Below, in pieces: positions 16,959-24,525 of a stretch of DNA of 44,964 bases. The DNA is from Burkholderia ambifaria (lineage in GTDB: Bacteria > Pseudomonadota > Gammaproteobacteria > Burkholderiales > Burkholderiaceae). The position numbers and the translations under genes are program-made. How positions within the stretch are numbered: the first letter of the stretch is position 1; the number at the start of each line of letters is the position of its first letter. The stretch lies in the NCBI RefSeq assembly GCF_001443045.1, contig NZ_LKPJ01000009.1, forward strand, positions 1,433 to 46,396, in the 5' to 3' direction. The notes beneath the pieces are model-generated. The model made no database searches, was not told where the DNA came from, and saw only the letters and a list, made by a program, of their open reading frames with translations.

Positions 16959-17008
16959 GATGGTGTCTCCTTATATCGATGTTGTCGTGTGGGGATGGCG
17001 TGCGAGCG

Positions 17009-18055
17009 TCACGCCGAAACGGTGGGGGTGCGGCGCGCGGCGCCCATCCGGCAGGCGATCTGCAGCGCCTGCCAGGTCGCGCCGACGTCGGCGCTGCCGC
17101 GCCCCGCGATGTCGTACGCGGTGCCGTGCGCGGGCGTCGTGATCGGCACGGGCAGCCCGCCTTGCACGGTCACGCCGCGCGAGAAGCCGAGCAGCTTGAT
17201 CGCGATCTGCCCTTGGTCGTGGTACATCGTGACGATCGCCTGGTAGTCGCCGGCCTGCGCCTTCAGGAAGATCGTGTCGGCCGGGAACGGGCCGTGGAAC
17301 GGCGCGTCGGTCGGCCACGCGCGCGCCTGCAGCTTGCGCACGGCGGGCTCGATGGTGTCGACTTCCTCGCGGCCGCAACTGCCGCCGTCGCCGCCGTGCG
17401 GGTTGAACGCGGCGACGGCGACCTTCGGCGCGGCGACGCCGTTCGCGAGCAGCGACCGGTAGATCAGTTCGGATGCCTGTTCGATGCGCTCGACGCTCAG
17501 TTGGGCCGCCGCGTCCTTCAGCGGGATATGCGACGAGATCCGCGCGGTCCACAGTTCGCCGAGCGTGTTGAATTCGCAGAAGTAGCCGGTCACGCCGAGC
17601 GCGGCGGCGAAGTGGTGCAGCTCGTCGTCGTGCTTCAGCCCGCCGAGCTTCATCGCGTACTTGTTCAGCGGCGCGAAGCAGATCGCGTCGATGTCGCCGG
17701 CGAGCGCGGCGTCGAGGCACTGGTCGAGCACGGTCAGCGTCGAGCGGCCGCCGGCGGCGCCGGCCTGGCCGACGGTGACCTGTGCGGGATCGATCGTGTC
17801 GACTGCAACGAACGCGGCGCGCGCGGTGGACGGCCGGCCGCGCACGGCGGCGAGCGATTCGACGGGCTCGACCTCGACCGTCACGCCGGCGACGCGTTGG
17901 CCGGCTTCCCACAGCCAGCGGTCGCCGATCAGCACGAGGTTCGCGCGGGACGTCGCGTCGGGCCGCGCGAGCAGTTTCGCGATCAGTTCGGCGCCGATGC
18001 CGGCGGGATCGCCGAGCGTCAGCGCGACGACGGGCAGGGGAGCGGCGGTCGTCAT
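17009..18055 (-). CDS. PdxA-family NAD-dependent dehydrogenase (catabolic paralogue)
   Basis: A 348-residue relative of 4-hydroxythreonine-4-phosphate dehydrogenase, opening VVALTLGDPAGIGAELIAK. Metal-site histidines are visible in the HDDELHHF segment, in TMYHDQGQIAIKLLGF and in HGTAYDIAGRGSAD. In catabolic operons PdxA relatives oxidise 4-phospho-threonate/erythronate (with a DtnK/DenK kinase) or dihydrodiols (TphB). No kinase gene is present here, so an unphosphorylated substrate or a remote kinase is needed. It is the first gene of the leftward operon, divergent from the LysR regulator. Confidence 0.87.
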   Translation of the reverse strand: MTTAAPLPVVALTLGDPAGIGAELIAKLLARPDATSRANLVLIGDRWLWEAGQRVAGVTVEVEPVESLAAVRGRPSTARAAFVAVDTIDPAQVTVGQAGAAGGRSTLTVLDQCLDAALAGDIDAICFAPLNKYAMKLGGLKHDDELHHFAAALGVTGYFCEFNTLGELWTARISSHIPLKDAAAQLSVERIEQASELIYRSLLANGVAAPKVAVAAFNPHGGDGGSCGREEVDTIEPAVRKLQARAWPTDAPFHGPFPADTIFLKAQAGDYQAIVTMYHDQGQIAIKLLGFSRGVTVQGGLPVPITTPAHGTAYDIAGRGSADVGATWQALQIACRMGAARRTPTVSA

Positions 18056-18141
18056 GCGGCGCCTCCGTGGCGGACGGCGGTCGGGTGCGTGTTCATGCTG
18101 TGTCTCCGGTGGCGGCGCGTGGCCGTTGGTGTATGGGGTTC

Positions 18142-18170
18142 ATGCTAGGTAGACGGAATGAGTCGGTAAA
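18142..18170 (-). promoter_or_regulatory. Predicted promoter of the PdxA-like operon
   Basis: On the minus strand TTTACC (18170-18165) and TAGCAT (18147-18142) are 17 bp apart. The predicted LysR site is centred about 60 bp upstream of the expected transcription start, the usual position for LysR-type activation. Confidence 0.45.
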
Positions 18171-18182
18171 TTGAAAACTCTT

Positions 18183-18208
18183 GATGAATCGATAACCTGG
18201 AGTAATCG
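18183..18208. promoter_or_regulatory. Predicted LysR operator, copy A
   Basis: The site contains GATAACCTG at 18191-18199 and matches the sequence at 20874-20899 at 20 of 26 positions. It lies directly before the LysR start (its GGAG is also the ribosome binding site) and about 130 bp upstream of the divergent PdxA-like gene. Confidence 0.5.
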
Positions 18209-18210
18209 AA

Positions 18211-19158
18211 ATGGGCTCGATCGATCGACGAGACTCGACTCCCCAATTGCTGAACCGGCTGCGGATGCGGCAGATCGCGCTGTTGCTCGCGGTGGATGAA
18301 TGTTCGACGCTGCGCGCGGCGGCCGGGCAGCTCGGCCTCACGCAGCCGGCCGCGACGAAGATGCTGGCCGAACTGGAAAGCGCGCTCGGCCAGCGGCTGT
18401 TCGACCGCGTCGGGCGCGGGCTCGTGCTGAACCCGGCCGGCGAGCGCGTGCTCGGCTATTTCCGCGGGATCCGCGGCAGCGTGGAGGCGCTCAATCGCGA
18501 GCTCGGCGAGCTGCAGCTCGGCAGCGCGGGGCGGCTCGCGATCGGCAGCATCATGGCGGCGTCGCCGGGGCGGCTCACCGAGGCGCTGGTGCAGTTGAAG
18601 GCGCGCTATCCGCTGCTCGCGATCGACATCGCGGTCGATACCAGCGACCGGCTGATGCCGCAGTTGCGCGAAGGCGTGCTCGAGGTGGTGATCGGCCGCA
18701 ACGTCGGCACCGATTGCGACTTCCGCGTGGTGGACGACGAGGCGCTCGCGATCATCGCGGGCCGCGACCATCCGCTCGCGGGCGCCGGGCCGGTCGAATT
18801 CGACGCGCTGCTCGACTACACGTGGATCCTGCAGCCGGCCGGCAGCCCGGCGCGCGAGGTCGTCGAGCGCGAGTTCCGCGCGCGTCACCAGCCGATGCCG
18901 CGCGGGCTGGTCGAAACGGGCTCGATCCTGACGACGATGAACCTCGTCGACCGTTCGCACATGCTCGGCGTGATTCCGCGGACGGTCGCGCAGCGCAACG
19001 CGGAGCACGGGCTCGTCGCGATCCTCGATTACGAGCTCGACCAGAAGCTGCCTTCGTACGGGAGCCTCGTGCGGCGCGACCGGCCGTTGAGCATTCCCGC
19101 GCAGCAGTTTCTCGCGCTGTTTCACCGCGACGGAGCCGGAAATGACGGCGGCGCGTAA
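18211..19158 (+). CDS. LysR-family transcriptional regulator (GbpR-like)
   Basis: A 315-residue regulator. The winged helix-turn-helix lies at about residues 15-75 (STLRAAAGQLGLTQPAATKMLAELESALG is its core, shown here only by position and the TQPAATKML recognition helix). It is followed by a periplasmic-binding-type effector domain with LAIGSIMAASPGRL and MLGVIPRTVAQ. It resembles regulators of sugar-acid operons in proteobacteria. It is divergent from the PdxA-like operon with a 155-bp shared region, so it probably controls that operon and itself. The DNA just after the stop is a 9-bp tandem repeat. Confidence 0.88.
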   Translation: MGSIDRRDSTPQLLNRLRMRQIALLLAVDECSTLRAAAGQLGLTQPAATKMLAELESALGQRLFDRVGRGLVLNPAGERVLGYFRGIRGSVEALNRELGELQLGSAGRLAIGSIMAASPGRLTEALVQLKARYPLLAIDIAVDTSDRLMPQLREGVLEVVIGRNVGTDCDFRVVDDEALAIIAGRDHPLAGAGPVEFDALLDYTWILQPAGSPAREVVEREFRARHQPMPRGLVETGSILTTMNLVDRSHMLGVIPRTVAQRNAEHGLVAILDYELDQKLPSYGSLVRRDRPLSIPAQQFLALFHRDGAGNDGGA

Positions 19159-19171
19159 CGGCACGGTTTGT

Positions 19172-19399
19172 CAGCCGAGGCGGCCGAGCCAGCCGCGCCG
19201 GCCGCGCTGGCCGAACCAGCCGCGCCGGCCGAATCAGCCGAGCCGACCGAATCAGCCGAGCCAGCCGAATCAGCCGAGCCAGCCGAATCAACCCAGCCGG
19301 CCGAATCAGCCGAGCCGGCCGAATCAACCCAGCCGGCCGAGCCAGCCGAGCCAGCCGAGCCAGCCGAGCCAGCCGAACCAGCCGAACCAGCCGAGCCGG
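19172..19399. repeat. 9-bp tandem repeat (minisatellite), about 25 units
   Basis: The unit is CAGCCGAGC with variants CAGCCGAAT, CGGCCGAAT and CAACCCAGC. Because the unit is three codons long, several frames stay open and read as Gln-Pro-Ser/Asn, Ala-Glu-Pro or, on the minus strand, Gly-Ser-Ala repeats. None has a family match I recognise. It lies between the stops of two convergent genes, so it is probably non-coding and prone to copy-number change. Confidence 0.8.
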
Positions 19400-19407
19400 T
19401 CATGCGC

Positions 19408-19440
19408 CACCATCGCGGAACGCAATGAAGCGCGATGGTG
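19408..19440. terminator. Hairpin between convergent LysR and MFS genes
   Basis: CACCATCGCG and CGCGATGGTG form a perfect 10-bp stem with a 13-nt loop. There is no T-tract. Its place between convergent stops suits a bidirectional terminator. Confidence 0.45.
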
Positions 19441-19485
19441 CCGCCGGCGAGACGGATAAGTCCGGCGAACCCTGAGCGAACGGCC

Positions 19486-20772
19486 TCAGCGCGCCGACGG
19501 CGCGGCCGGCGCTTCGGCGAGCGACGGCGTCGATTCCGACAACGCGCGATCCGGCCGGATCCGCAGCGCGGCGACGATGCCGATCACCAGCATCGCGACC
19601 GACCCGATGAACGGCACCGTCCAGCTGCCGGTGTGATCGACGAGATAGCCGAACAGGATCGGCGACAGGATCCCCGAGACCGCCGAACCGGCGTTCATCA
19701 TCCCGCTCGCGATGCCCGCGTGCTTCGGCGCGATGTCGCTCGGCACGGCCCAGATCGGTCCGATCGTCAGTTCGAGGCACAGGAACGACCCGGACAGGCA
19801 CAGCGCGATGCCGGCCGTCGAGTGCACGAAGGCGAGCGGCAGCATGAACGCGAGTGCGCCGGTGAAGCTCGCGACGATCACGCTCTGGCGCGACAGCGCG
19901 AGATTGCCGGTCTTGCGGTAGATGCGGTCGCACAGCCAGCCGCCGAGCGTGTCGCCGACGACGCCCGCGAAGAACACGCCGGACGCGAACAGCGCGGTCG
20001 ACTTCAGGTCGAGGCCCTTGCCGTTCAGGAAGAACGTCGGCAGCCACGTGAAGAACAGCCACGCGGTCCAGCCGTAGCAGAAGTACACGAAGATCGTCGG
20101 CGCCATCCTGCGGAACAGCGGCCCCCACGGTGTCGTGCCGGACGCCGGAGCCGGCCGGGCGGCAGCAGCGGTGCGGGTCGAGCCGTTGCCGTCGTCGTCG
20201 CCGAGCGGATGCTCGCGGAAGCCGACGATCCACCACACGAGCCACACCAGCGTGACCGCGCCGATCACGAAGAACGCCGCGCGCCACGACAGCCACGTCA
20301 TCAGCGCGGCGACGATCGGCGGCGTGACCGCGTTGCCGAGCCGAGAGAACGAATGCGTGAAGCCCTGCACGACGCCGCGTCGTTCGCGCGAGAACCAGTG
20401 CGTGATCGCGCGGGCCTGCGCGGGCAGCGTCGCGCCTTCGCCGATGCCGAGCAGCAGGCGGGCGGCGAACAGCAGCGCGAGGCTGTGCACGAACCCGGTC
20501 ATGAACGTCGACGCGACCCAGATCAGCCCGCAGCCGATCAGCGTGATGCGGGCTCCGAAGCGGTCGGCGATCCAGCCGCCGAACACCTGGCAGACGGCGT
20601 ACGAGTACGCGAAGGCGGAGAAGGCGACGCCGAGTTCGGTGTTCGATAGCCCGAGTTCGGACTTGATCGCACCGGCCGCGGTCGCGAGGTTCACGCGGTC
20701 GACGTAGAGGATGAACGAAAGCGCGCACAGCAGCCACAGCGTATGGCGCCGTTGACGATGATCGGTAGTCAT
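19486..20772 (-). CDS. MFS transporter, ACS family (second copy)
   Basis: A 428-residue, 12-segment carrier with the ACS signature SFILYVDRVNLATAAG and the loop GWIADRFGAR. GIGEGATLPAQARAITHWF marks segment four. ATG 20772 follows GGAG at 8 bases; a GTG eight codons upstream is less likely. It has its own upstream region, which carries a near-copy of the LysR-gene operator (20874-20899), so it probably serves the same sugar-acid pathway. It is only moderately similar by eye to the MFS at 13466-14758 and is not a recent duplicate. Confidence 0.88.
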   Translation of the reverse strand: MTTDHRQRRHTLWLLCALSFILYVDRVNLATAAGAIKSELGLSNTELGVAFSAFAYSYAVCQVFGGWIADRFGARITLIGCGLIWVASTFMTGFVHSLALLFAARLLLGIGEGATLPAQARAITHWFSRERRGVVQGFTHSFSRLGNAVTPPIVAALMTWLSWRAAFFVIGAVTLVWLVWWIVGFREHPLGDDDGNGSTRTAAAARPAPASGTTPWGPLFRRMAPTIFVYFCYGWTAWLFFTWLPTFFLNGKGLDLKSTALFASGVFFAGVVGDTLGGWLCDRIYRKTGNLALSRQSVIVASFTGALAFMLPLAFVHSTAGIALCLSGSFLCLELTIGPIWAVPSDIAPKHAGIASGMMNAGSAVSGILSPILFGYLVDHTGSWTVPFIGSVAMLVIGIVAALRIRPDRALSESTPSLAEAPAAPSAR

Positions 20773-20873
20773 GTGTCTCGCTCCAAGGTCGTGCACGGCG
20801 TTGCAATGACGCCGCGTTCACGGGCCGGGCCAGCATCGCGTGCTGGGCGATGCATCGTCTAATGAATCTTTTG

Positions 20874-20899
20874 GATCAATTGATAACCTGAGGCATTCG
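20874..20899. promoter_or_regulatory. Predicted LysR operator, copy B
   Basis: Contains the perfect palindrome ATCAATTGAT (20875-20884) running into GATAACCTG (20882-20890). It matches 18183-18208 at 20 of 26 positions and lies about 100 bp upstream of the MFS start, in the same orientation relative to its target as copy A. Confidence 0.5.
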
Positions 20900-21065
20900 G
20901 TTTCGCCGTGCCTGGGCACCGGGGCGGACGTGCTGCGGGTTTTCCATGGGCGGTTGCGGCATGATGCGGAATGGGCGCGCAGCGGGCGCGCGCATCGACG
21001 CCGGTGCAGTGGCGCTGCGATGATGAAGTGACGAAGCGATATTGCCCAGTCGGGAATGGACGGAC

Positions 21066-21746
21066 ATGGAACGACAACTTTCACGCCACCGGGACAGCCG
21101 TTTCTGGCAACTGCCGCCGGTGAAATGGTGGATCCAGGGGCATGGCCGCGACGGTTATTCGTTCCGGCTGCTGCTGGTGCCGCTCGTTACCGTGTTCGTG
21201 CTCGAATCCGTCTGCGTGATGTTGGGCACGCTGTACGGCGCGCTGCTCGTGAGCGGCGGGATGACGCTGTTGCTCGGGTTCGCCGGGTTTCACGGCGCGA
21301 AACGCGAATGGCTCGTGCCGTCCGCGACGGCGCGCGCGCTCGTGAAGGCGCGCACCAAGCAGGCGGCCGAGCGCTTCTCGTCGCTCGGCGCGGGCGCGAC
21401 GGTGCTGGCGATCTTCGTCAGCGCGACGTCGCTGTCGCTCGTGCTGGCGGGCCAGCCGATGCTGGACAGCGTGTCGAAGGACACGGTGTCGATCTTCATC
21501 GCGCTGGTGTTCCTGCCGGTGTACGTGTCCGGCGCGGTGCGCAAGCTGGCGATCGCGCGCGTCGAGGAGCTGGAAGCGCTGCGTCAGGCGACCGTGGGCA
21601 CGCGGCTGAAGTTCGACCGGGCCGGCGCGGTGCGGGCCGTCGTCGTGCAGGGGCCGGAGGGGAAATCGACCGTGTCGGTCGCGGAGTACACGCTGCTCGG
21701 TTTCGAGCCGCCGCTCGAACGCGTGGGGCGCGAGACGGGTGCCTAA
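21066..21746 (+). CDS. Conserved membrane protein of unknown function
   Basis: A 226-residue protein. A basic N-terminus of about 30 residues is followed by two hydrophobic segments (about 32-52 and 57-75: LLLVPLVTVFVL and GALLVSGGMTLLLGFAGF), an amphipathic stretch rich in Ala/Lys/Arg, then two more segments near 115-132 (GATVLAIFVSATSLSLVLAG) and 143-160 (VSIFIALVFLPVYVSGAV). The C-terminal 60 residues are soluble. I do not recognise a family. ATG 21066 is chosen over an in-frame ATG at 21042. It is a single gene facing a decayed two-component locus. Confidence 0.65.
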   Translation: MERQLSRHRDSRFWQLPPVKWWIQGHGRDGYSFRLLLVPLVTVFVLESVCVMLGTLYGALLVSGGMTLLLGFAGFHGAKREWLVPSATARALVKARTKQAAERFSSLGAGATVLAIFVSATSLSLVLAGQPMLDSVSKDTVSIFIALVFLPVYVSGAVRKLAIARVEELEALRQATVGTRLKFDRAGAVRAVVVQGPEGKSTVSVAEYTLLGFEPPLERVGRETGA

Positions 21747-21753
21747 GGAAGAA

Positions 21754-21773
21754 GGCTGCGCGCGAGCGCAGCC
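21754..21773. terminator. Hairpin after the membrane-protein gene
   Basis: GGCTGCGC-GCGA-GCGCAGCC forms an 8-bp stem with a tight 4-nt loop, 8 bp after the stop. There is no T-tract. Confidence 0.5.
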
Positions 21774-21812
21774 GTTCGGTGTGATGGCCCGCCGTGCGGG
21801 CGTCAGGCCGGA

Positions 21813-22640
21813 TCAGTCGCCCGTGCGGGGAAGCGGGTTCGACGTTGCGGCTGACTGTGCGGGGAAACACCGCTCGTCGGGCGTCAGCGTGAGATCGTCG
21901 GGCCAGCACACGTCGAACCGCGTGCCGCCGCCGGGCGCCGGCATGCAGACGGCTTCGCCGCGATGCGCATGCGCGACTGCCGCATTCCAGAACGTCTGCT
22001 CCTCGGTCACGTGCTGCGGCTCGCTCGCGAGCGCGTTGAAATTGTCGGCGAGCCGCGCTGCTTCGTGCAGCGAACGATCGCGGGCCGGTGACGGCGCGCG
22101 CGCGAGCTGCGCGAGCAGCTTGAATTTGGTGAGCGTCCGCACGAGCGTGTGCCGGGTGCCGTCGACTTCGACCGTCGCTTCGTGATGTTCGAGATCGATC
22201 TCGAACGGGGCGGCGCGCAGCACGCGTTGTTCCTCGTGACGCGAGCCGGCCATCGAACGGCGCAGCACGGCCTGTGCGCGTGCGACGACCTCGGCGGGAT
22301 TGAACGGCTTGACCACGTAGTCGTCGGCGCCGATACGCAGGCCGGTGAGCTTGTCGATGTCCTGGTCGAGCGCGGGCAGCATGATGACCGGCATGTCGTC
22401 GCGATGGCGAATCTCGGCGAGAACTTTCCAGCCGTCGACGTGCGGCATTTGCACGTTGAGCAATACGAGGTCGGGTTTCAGCGAAAGGTGCAGCTCGAGC
22501 GCGGCGGCCATCGGCCGCATGCACGGTGCGCAGGCCGCTGCGCGCGAAATACGCGGTGAGGATCTCGGCGATCTCGGGTTCGTCCTCGGCGATCAGGACG
22601 AGCGCCTGGCCGGTGCCGGGAGAGGGGAAATATCGGGCAT
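21813..22640 (-). pseudogene. Decayed BaeR/BaeS-like response regulator and histidine kinase remnant
   Basis: Reading from ATG 22640 the frame begins MPDISPLP, then breaks near 22615. The receiver start (ALVLIAEDEPEIAEILTAYF) continues in another frame and breaks again near 22505-22515 by one base. The next frame holds LVLLNVQMPHVDGWKVL, where the phospho-acceptor Asp is Asn, and MLPALDQD, where the conserved Thr is Pro. The DNA-binding domain stops after KFKLLAQLARAP and runs into histidine-kinase pieces: RLADNFNALA, then TFWNAAVAH (the H-box, lacking ELRTP), joined directly to AHAHRGEAV and PGGGTRF from the end of the kinase domain. Several frameshifts, key-residue changes and two large deletions make this a dead gene pair. 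Confidence 0.82.
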
Positions 22641-22785
22641 GGCCGCTTGGTCAGATCCATCGGGGTTCCATCGAATCGCAATACAACCGTACCGATCCGG
22701 CCGTCGATCGGAGGCGGGAAGCGGGCGCGGTTCGGGCCGGTGATGCCCGCTTTCCGACACCTTTCAGGGCGGCCGCCGATCGTAC

Positions 22786-22860
22786 GACAGGGGAATACCC
22801 TGTCTTTTTTTTTCGATCCTGTTTTATGTATCATGACCTATCTTTTGCAACATGTACTAA
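22786..22860 (+). promoter_or_regulatory. Island promoter element P1
   Basis: The first of four related elements. GGGAATACCC (22791-22800) lies inside a perfect 7-bp hairpin (GACAGGG...CCCTGTC) followed by nine T, which is also a textbook intrinsic terminator. TGACCTA starts at 22834, 43 bp after GGG, and a -10-like TACTAA is at 22855-22860. The left half-site (GTATCA) is weaker than in the other copies. The leader to the amine oxidase ATG is about 165 nt. Confidence 0.7.
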
Positions 22861-23030
22861 TTAAGGAAGCCGCTGGATCCCTCGCGTGACGGGGACTATC
22901 GGCAGGTGGCGGGGCCGGCGGAGGAAGCGGCCCCGCTGCCCGTTCAGTCGTCGGATTTCGCGCGAGCGAAGGCCGCGTGCCGCCGGGCGCGCCGTCGTTC
23001 GCGTTCTTTGCAGGCAGGAACCCAATCATC

Positions 23031-24515
23031 ATGTCCAGCAAGTCATCCTCCCGCGGGTCGGCCGACCCGCAGCGCAGGCAGTGGCTCAAGATCGCCGGCG
23101 CGTCCGTCGCGGCCGGCGGCCTGGCGCTCGGCGCGGCGCGTGCCGGCGCCGATACCGCACCGGTCGTCGGCAATGACGGCGACGTGCTCGACGTCGTGAT
23201 CGTCGGCGCCGGGCTAGCCGGCCTGACTGCCGCGCGCGACCTGCGCTACGCGGGCTGCGAATCGTTCGTCGTGCTCGAGGCGCGCGATCGGGTCGGTGGC
23301 CGCACGCTTAACTTCGACGTCGGCGGTGGCTATGTGTCGGAAGTCGGCGGCCAGTGGATCGGCCCGGGCCAGACGGCCGTCGTGGATCTCGCGCGTGAAC
23401 TCGAAGTCGGCACGTTCCCGAGCTACTACGCGGGCAAGACCGTCATCCTCGGCGGCGATGGCCGCGCCGAGATCGACCTGCACGGCACGTTCGGCACCGA
23501 CGAGGCGGTCGCGGCCAAGCTGAGCCGGCTGTCGCGCGACGTGCCGTCGGATGCGCCGTGGACGTCGCCGAAGGCGGCCGAACTCGACCGGCTGTCGGTC
23601 GGCGACTGGCTCGCGCAGCAGGGCATCAAGCCCGAGGACCGGATGGGCTGGAATGCGTCGATCTCGCTGTCGGGCGGCGCCGCGCCGGCGAAGATGGGGC
23701 TGCTGCATTTCCTGTCGATGATCAACTCCGCCGATTGCGATTACGCACAGCTCGACTCCATCAGGCACAGCGCACAGGAAACCCGGTTCGTCGGCGGTTC
23801 GCAGATCCTCAGCATCCGGATGGCGCAACGGCTCGGCGACAAGGTGCGGCTGTCGTCGCCGGTGCGCCGGATCGTCGGCTGGGATCGTGACGTCGTCACG
23901 TTGCAGACGGATCGCGGCACGGTGCGCGCGCGCAAGGTCGTGATGGCGCTGCATCCGGCGCTCTGTCACCAGGTGCAGTTCGATCCGCCGCTGCCGGACA
24001 AGCGCCATGCGCTGCAGCGCGCATGGCCCGCGCATTCGCCGGCACGCAAGACGGCGATGGTCTATCGCCGTCCGTTCTGGCGCGACAAGGGGCTGAACGG
24101 CCACATCTTCCAGACCGACGGGCCGATCTTCTGGGCCTATGACAATTCGCCGCCGGGCGGCGAGATCGGCGTGATCAACGCGTTCGTGCGCAATGCGCTG
24201 ATGCCGTCGGACCCGCAGGCCGCGAAGCAGATGCACATGGACCTCTATGCGCAGGCGTGGGGCGACGACGCACGTGCGCCGGTGTCGTACCACGATCGCG
24301 ACTGGGGGCTGGCCGACCCGTGGACGATCACATGCGTGTCGGCGATTCCGCCCGGCTTCTGGACCGCGCACGGCGGCGCGCTGCGCGCACCGTGCGGCAA
24401 CCTGATCTGGTCGGGCACCGAGACCGCGAACATCTGGGCCGGCTACATGGACGGCGCCGTTCGCTCGGGCCATCAGGCGGCGCTTCAGGCGCTCAATGCA
24501 CTGCGTCGCGCGTAG
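23031..24515 (+). CDS. Tat-exported flavin amine oxidase/dehydrogenase 1
   Basis: A 494-residue flavin monoamine-oxidase family protein. A twin-arginine signal is visible (RRQWLK at 15-20, then a hydrophobic Ala/Gly stretch), so the folded FAD protein should reach the periplasm. The FAD dinucleotide fold covers about 54-92 (VVIVGAGLAGLTAARDL and EARDRVGGRT), and the C-terminal FAD motif is WSGTETANIWAGYMDGAVRS. The gene directly behind encodes a c-type cytochrome, so the electron acceptor is probably cytochrome c rather than O2, as known for the NicA2-CycN pair. ATG 23031 follows AGGAAC; an upstream in-frame ATG would bury the Tat motif. A close paralogue lies at 34734-36209. Confidence 0.88.
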   Translation: MSSKSSSRGSADPQRRQWLKIAGASVAAGGLALGAARAGADTAPVVGNDGDVLDVVIVGAGLAGLTAARDLRYAGCESFVVLEARDRVGGRTLNFDVGGGYVSEVGGQWIGPGQTAVVDLARELEVGTFPSYYAGKTVILGGDGRAEIDLHGTFGTDEAVAAKLSRLSRDVPSDAPWTSPKAAELDRLSVGDWLAQQGIKPEDRMGWNASISLSGGAAPAKMGLLHFLSMINSADCDYAQLDSIRHSAQETRFVGGSQILSIRMAQRLGDKVRLSSPVRRIVGWDRDVVTLQTDRGTVRARKVVMALHPALCHQVQFDPPLPDKRHALQRAWPAHSPARKTAMVYRRPFWRDKGLNGHIFQTDGPIFWAYDNSPPGGEIGVINAFVRNALMPSDPQAAKQMHMDLYAQAWGDDARAPVSYHDRDWGLADPWTITCVSAIPPGFWTAHGGALRAPCGNLIWSGTETANIWAGYMDGAVRSGHQAALQALNALRRA

Positions 24516-24525
24516 GAGACCGGAG

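Noticed and set aside
19172..19399. CRISPR-like array
   Set aside because: The units are contiguous 9-bp repeats without unique spacers and no cas gene is nearby.
19122..19403. Gly-Ser-Ala repeat protein on the minus strand (and Gln-Pro or Ala-Glu-Pro proteins on the plus strand)
   Set aside because: These frames come from a three-codon tandem repeat that is open in several frames at once, with no ribosome binding site or conserved domain.
22786..22813. P1 as only a terminator of an upstream gene
   Set aside because: No plus-strand gene ends upstream; the adjacent locus is a minus-strand relic. GGGAATACCC is kept in P2 and P3, where the stem is poor, so a regulatory role is more likely.
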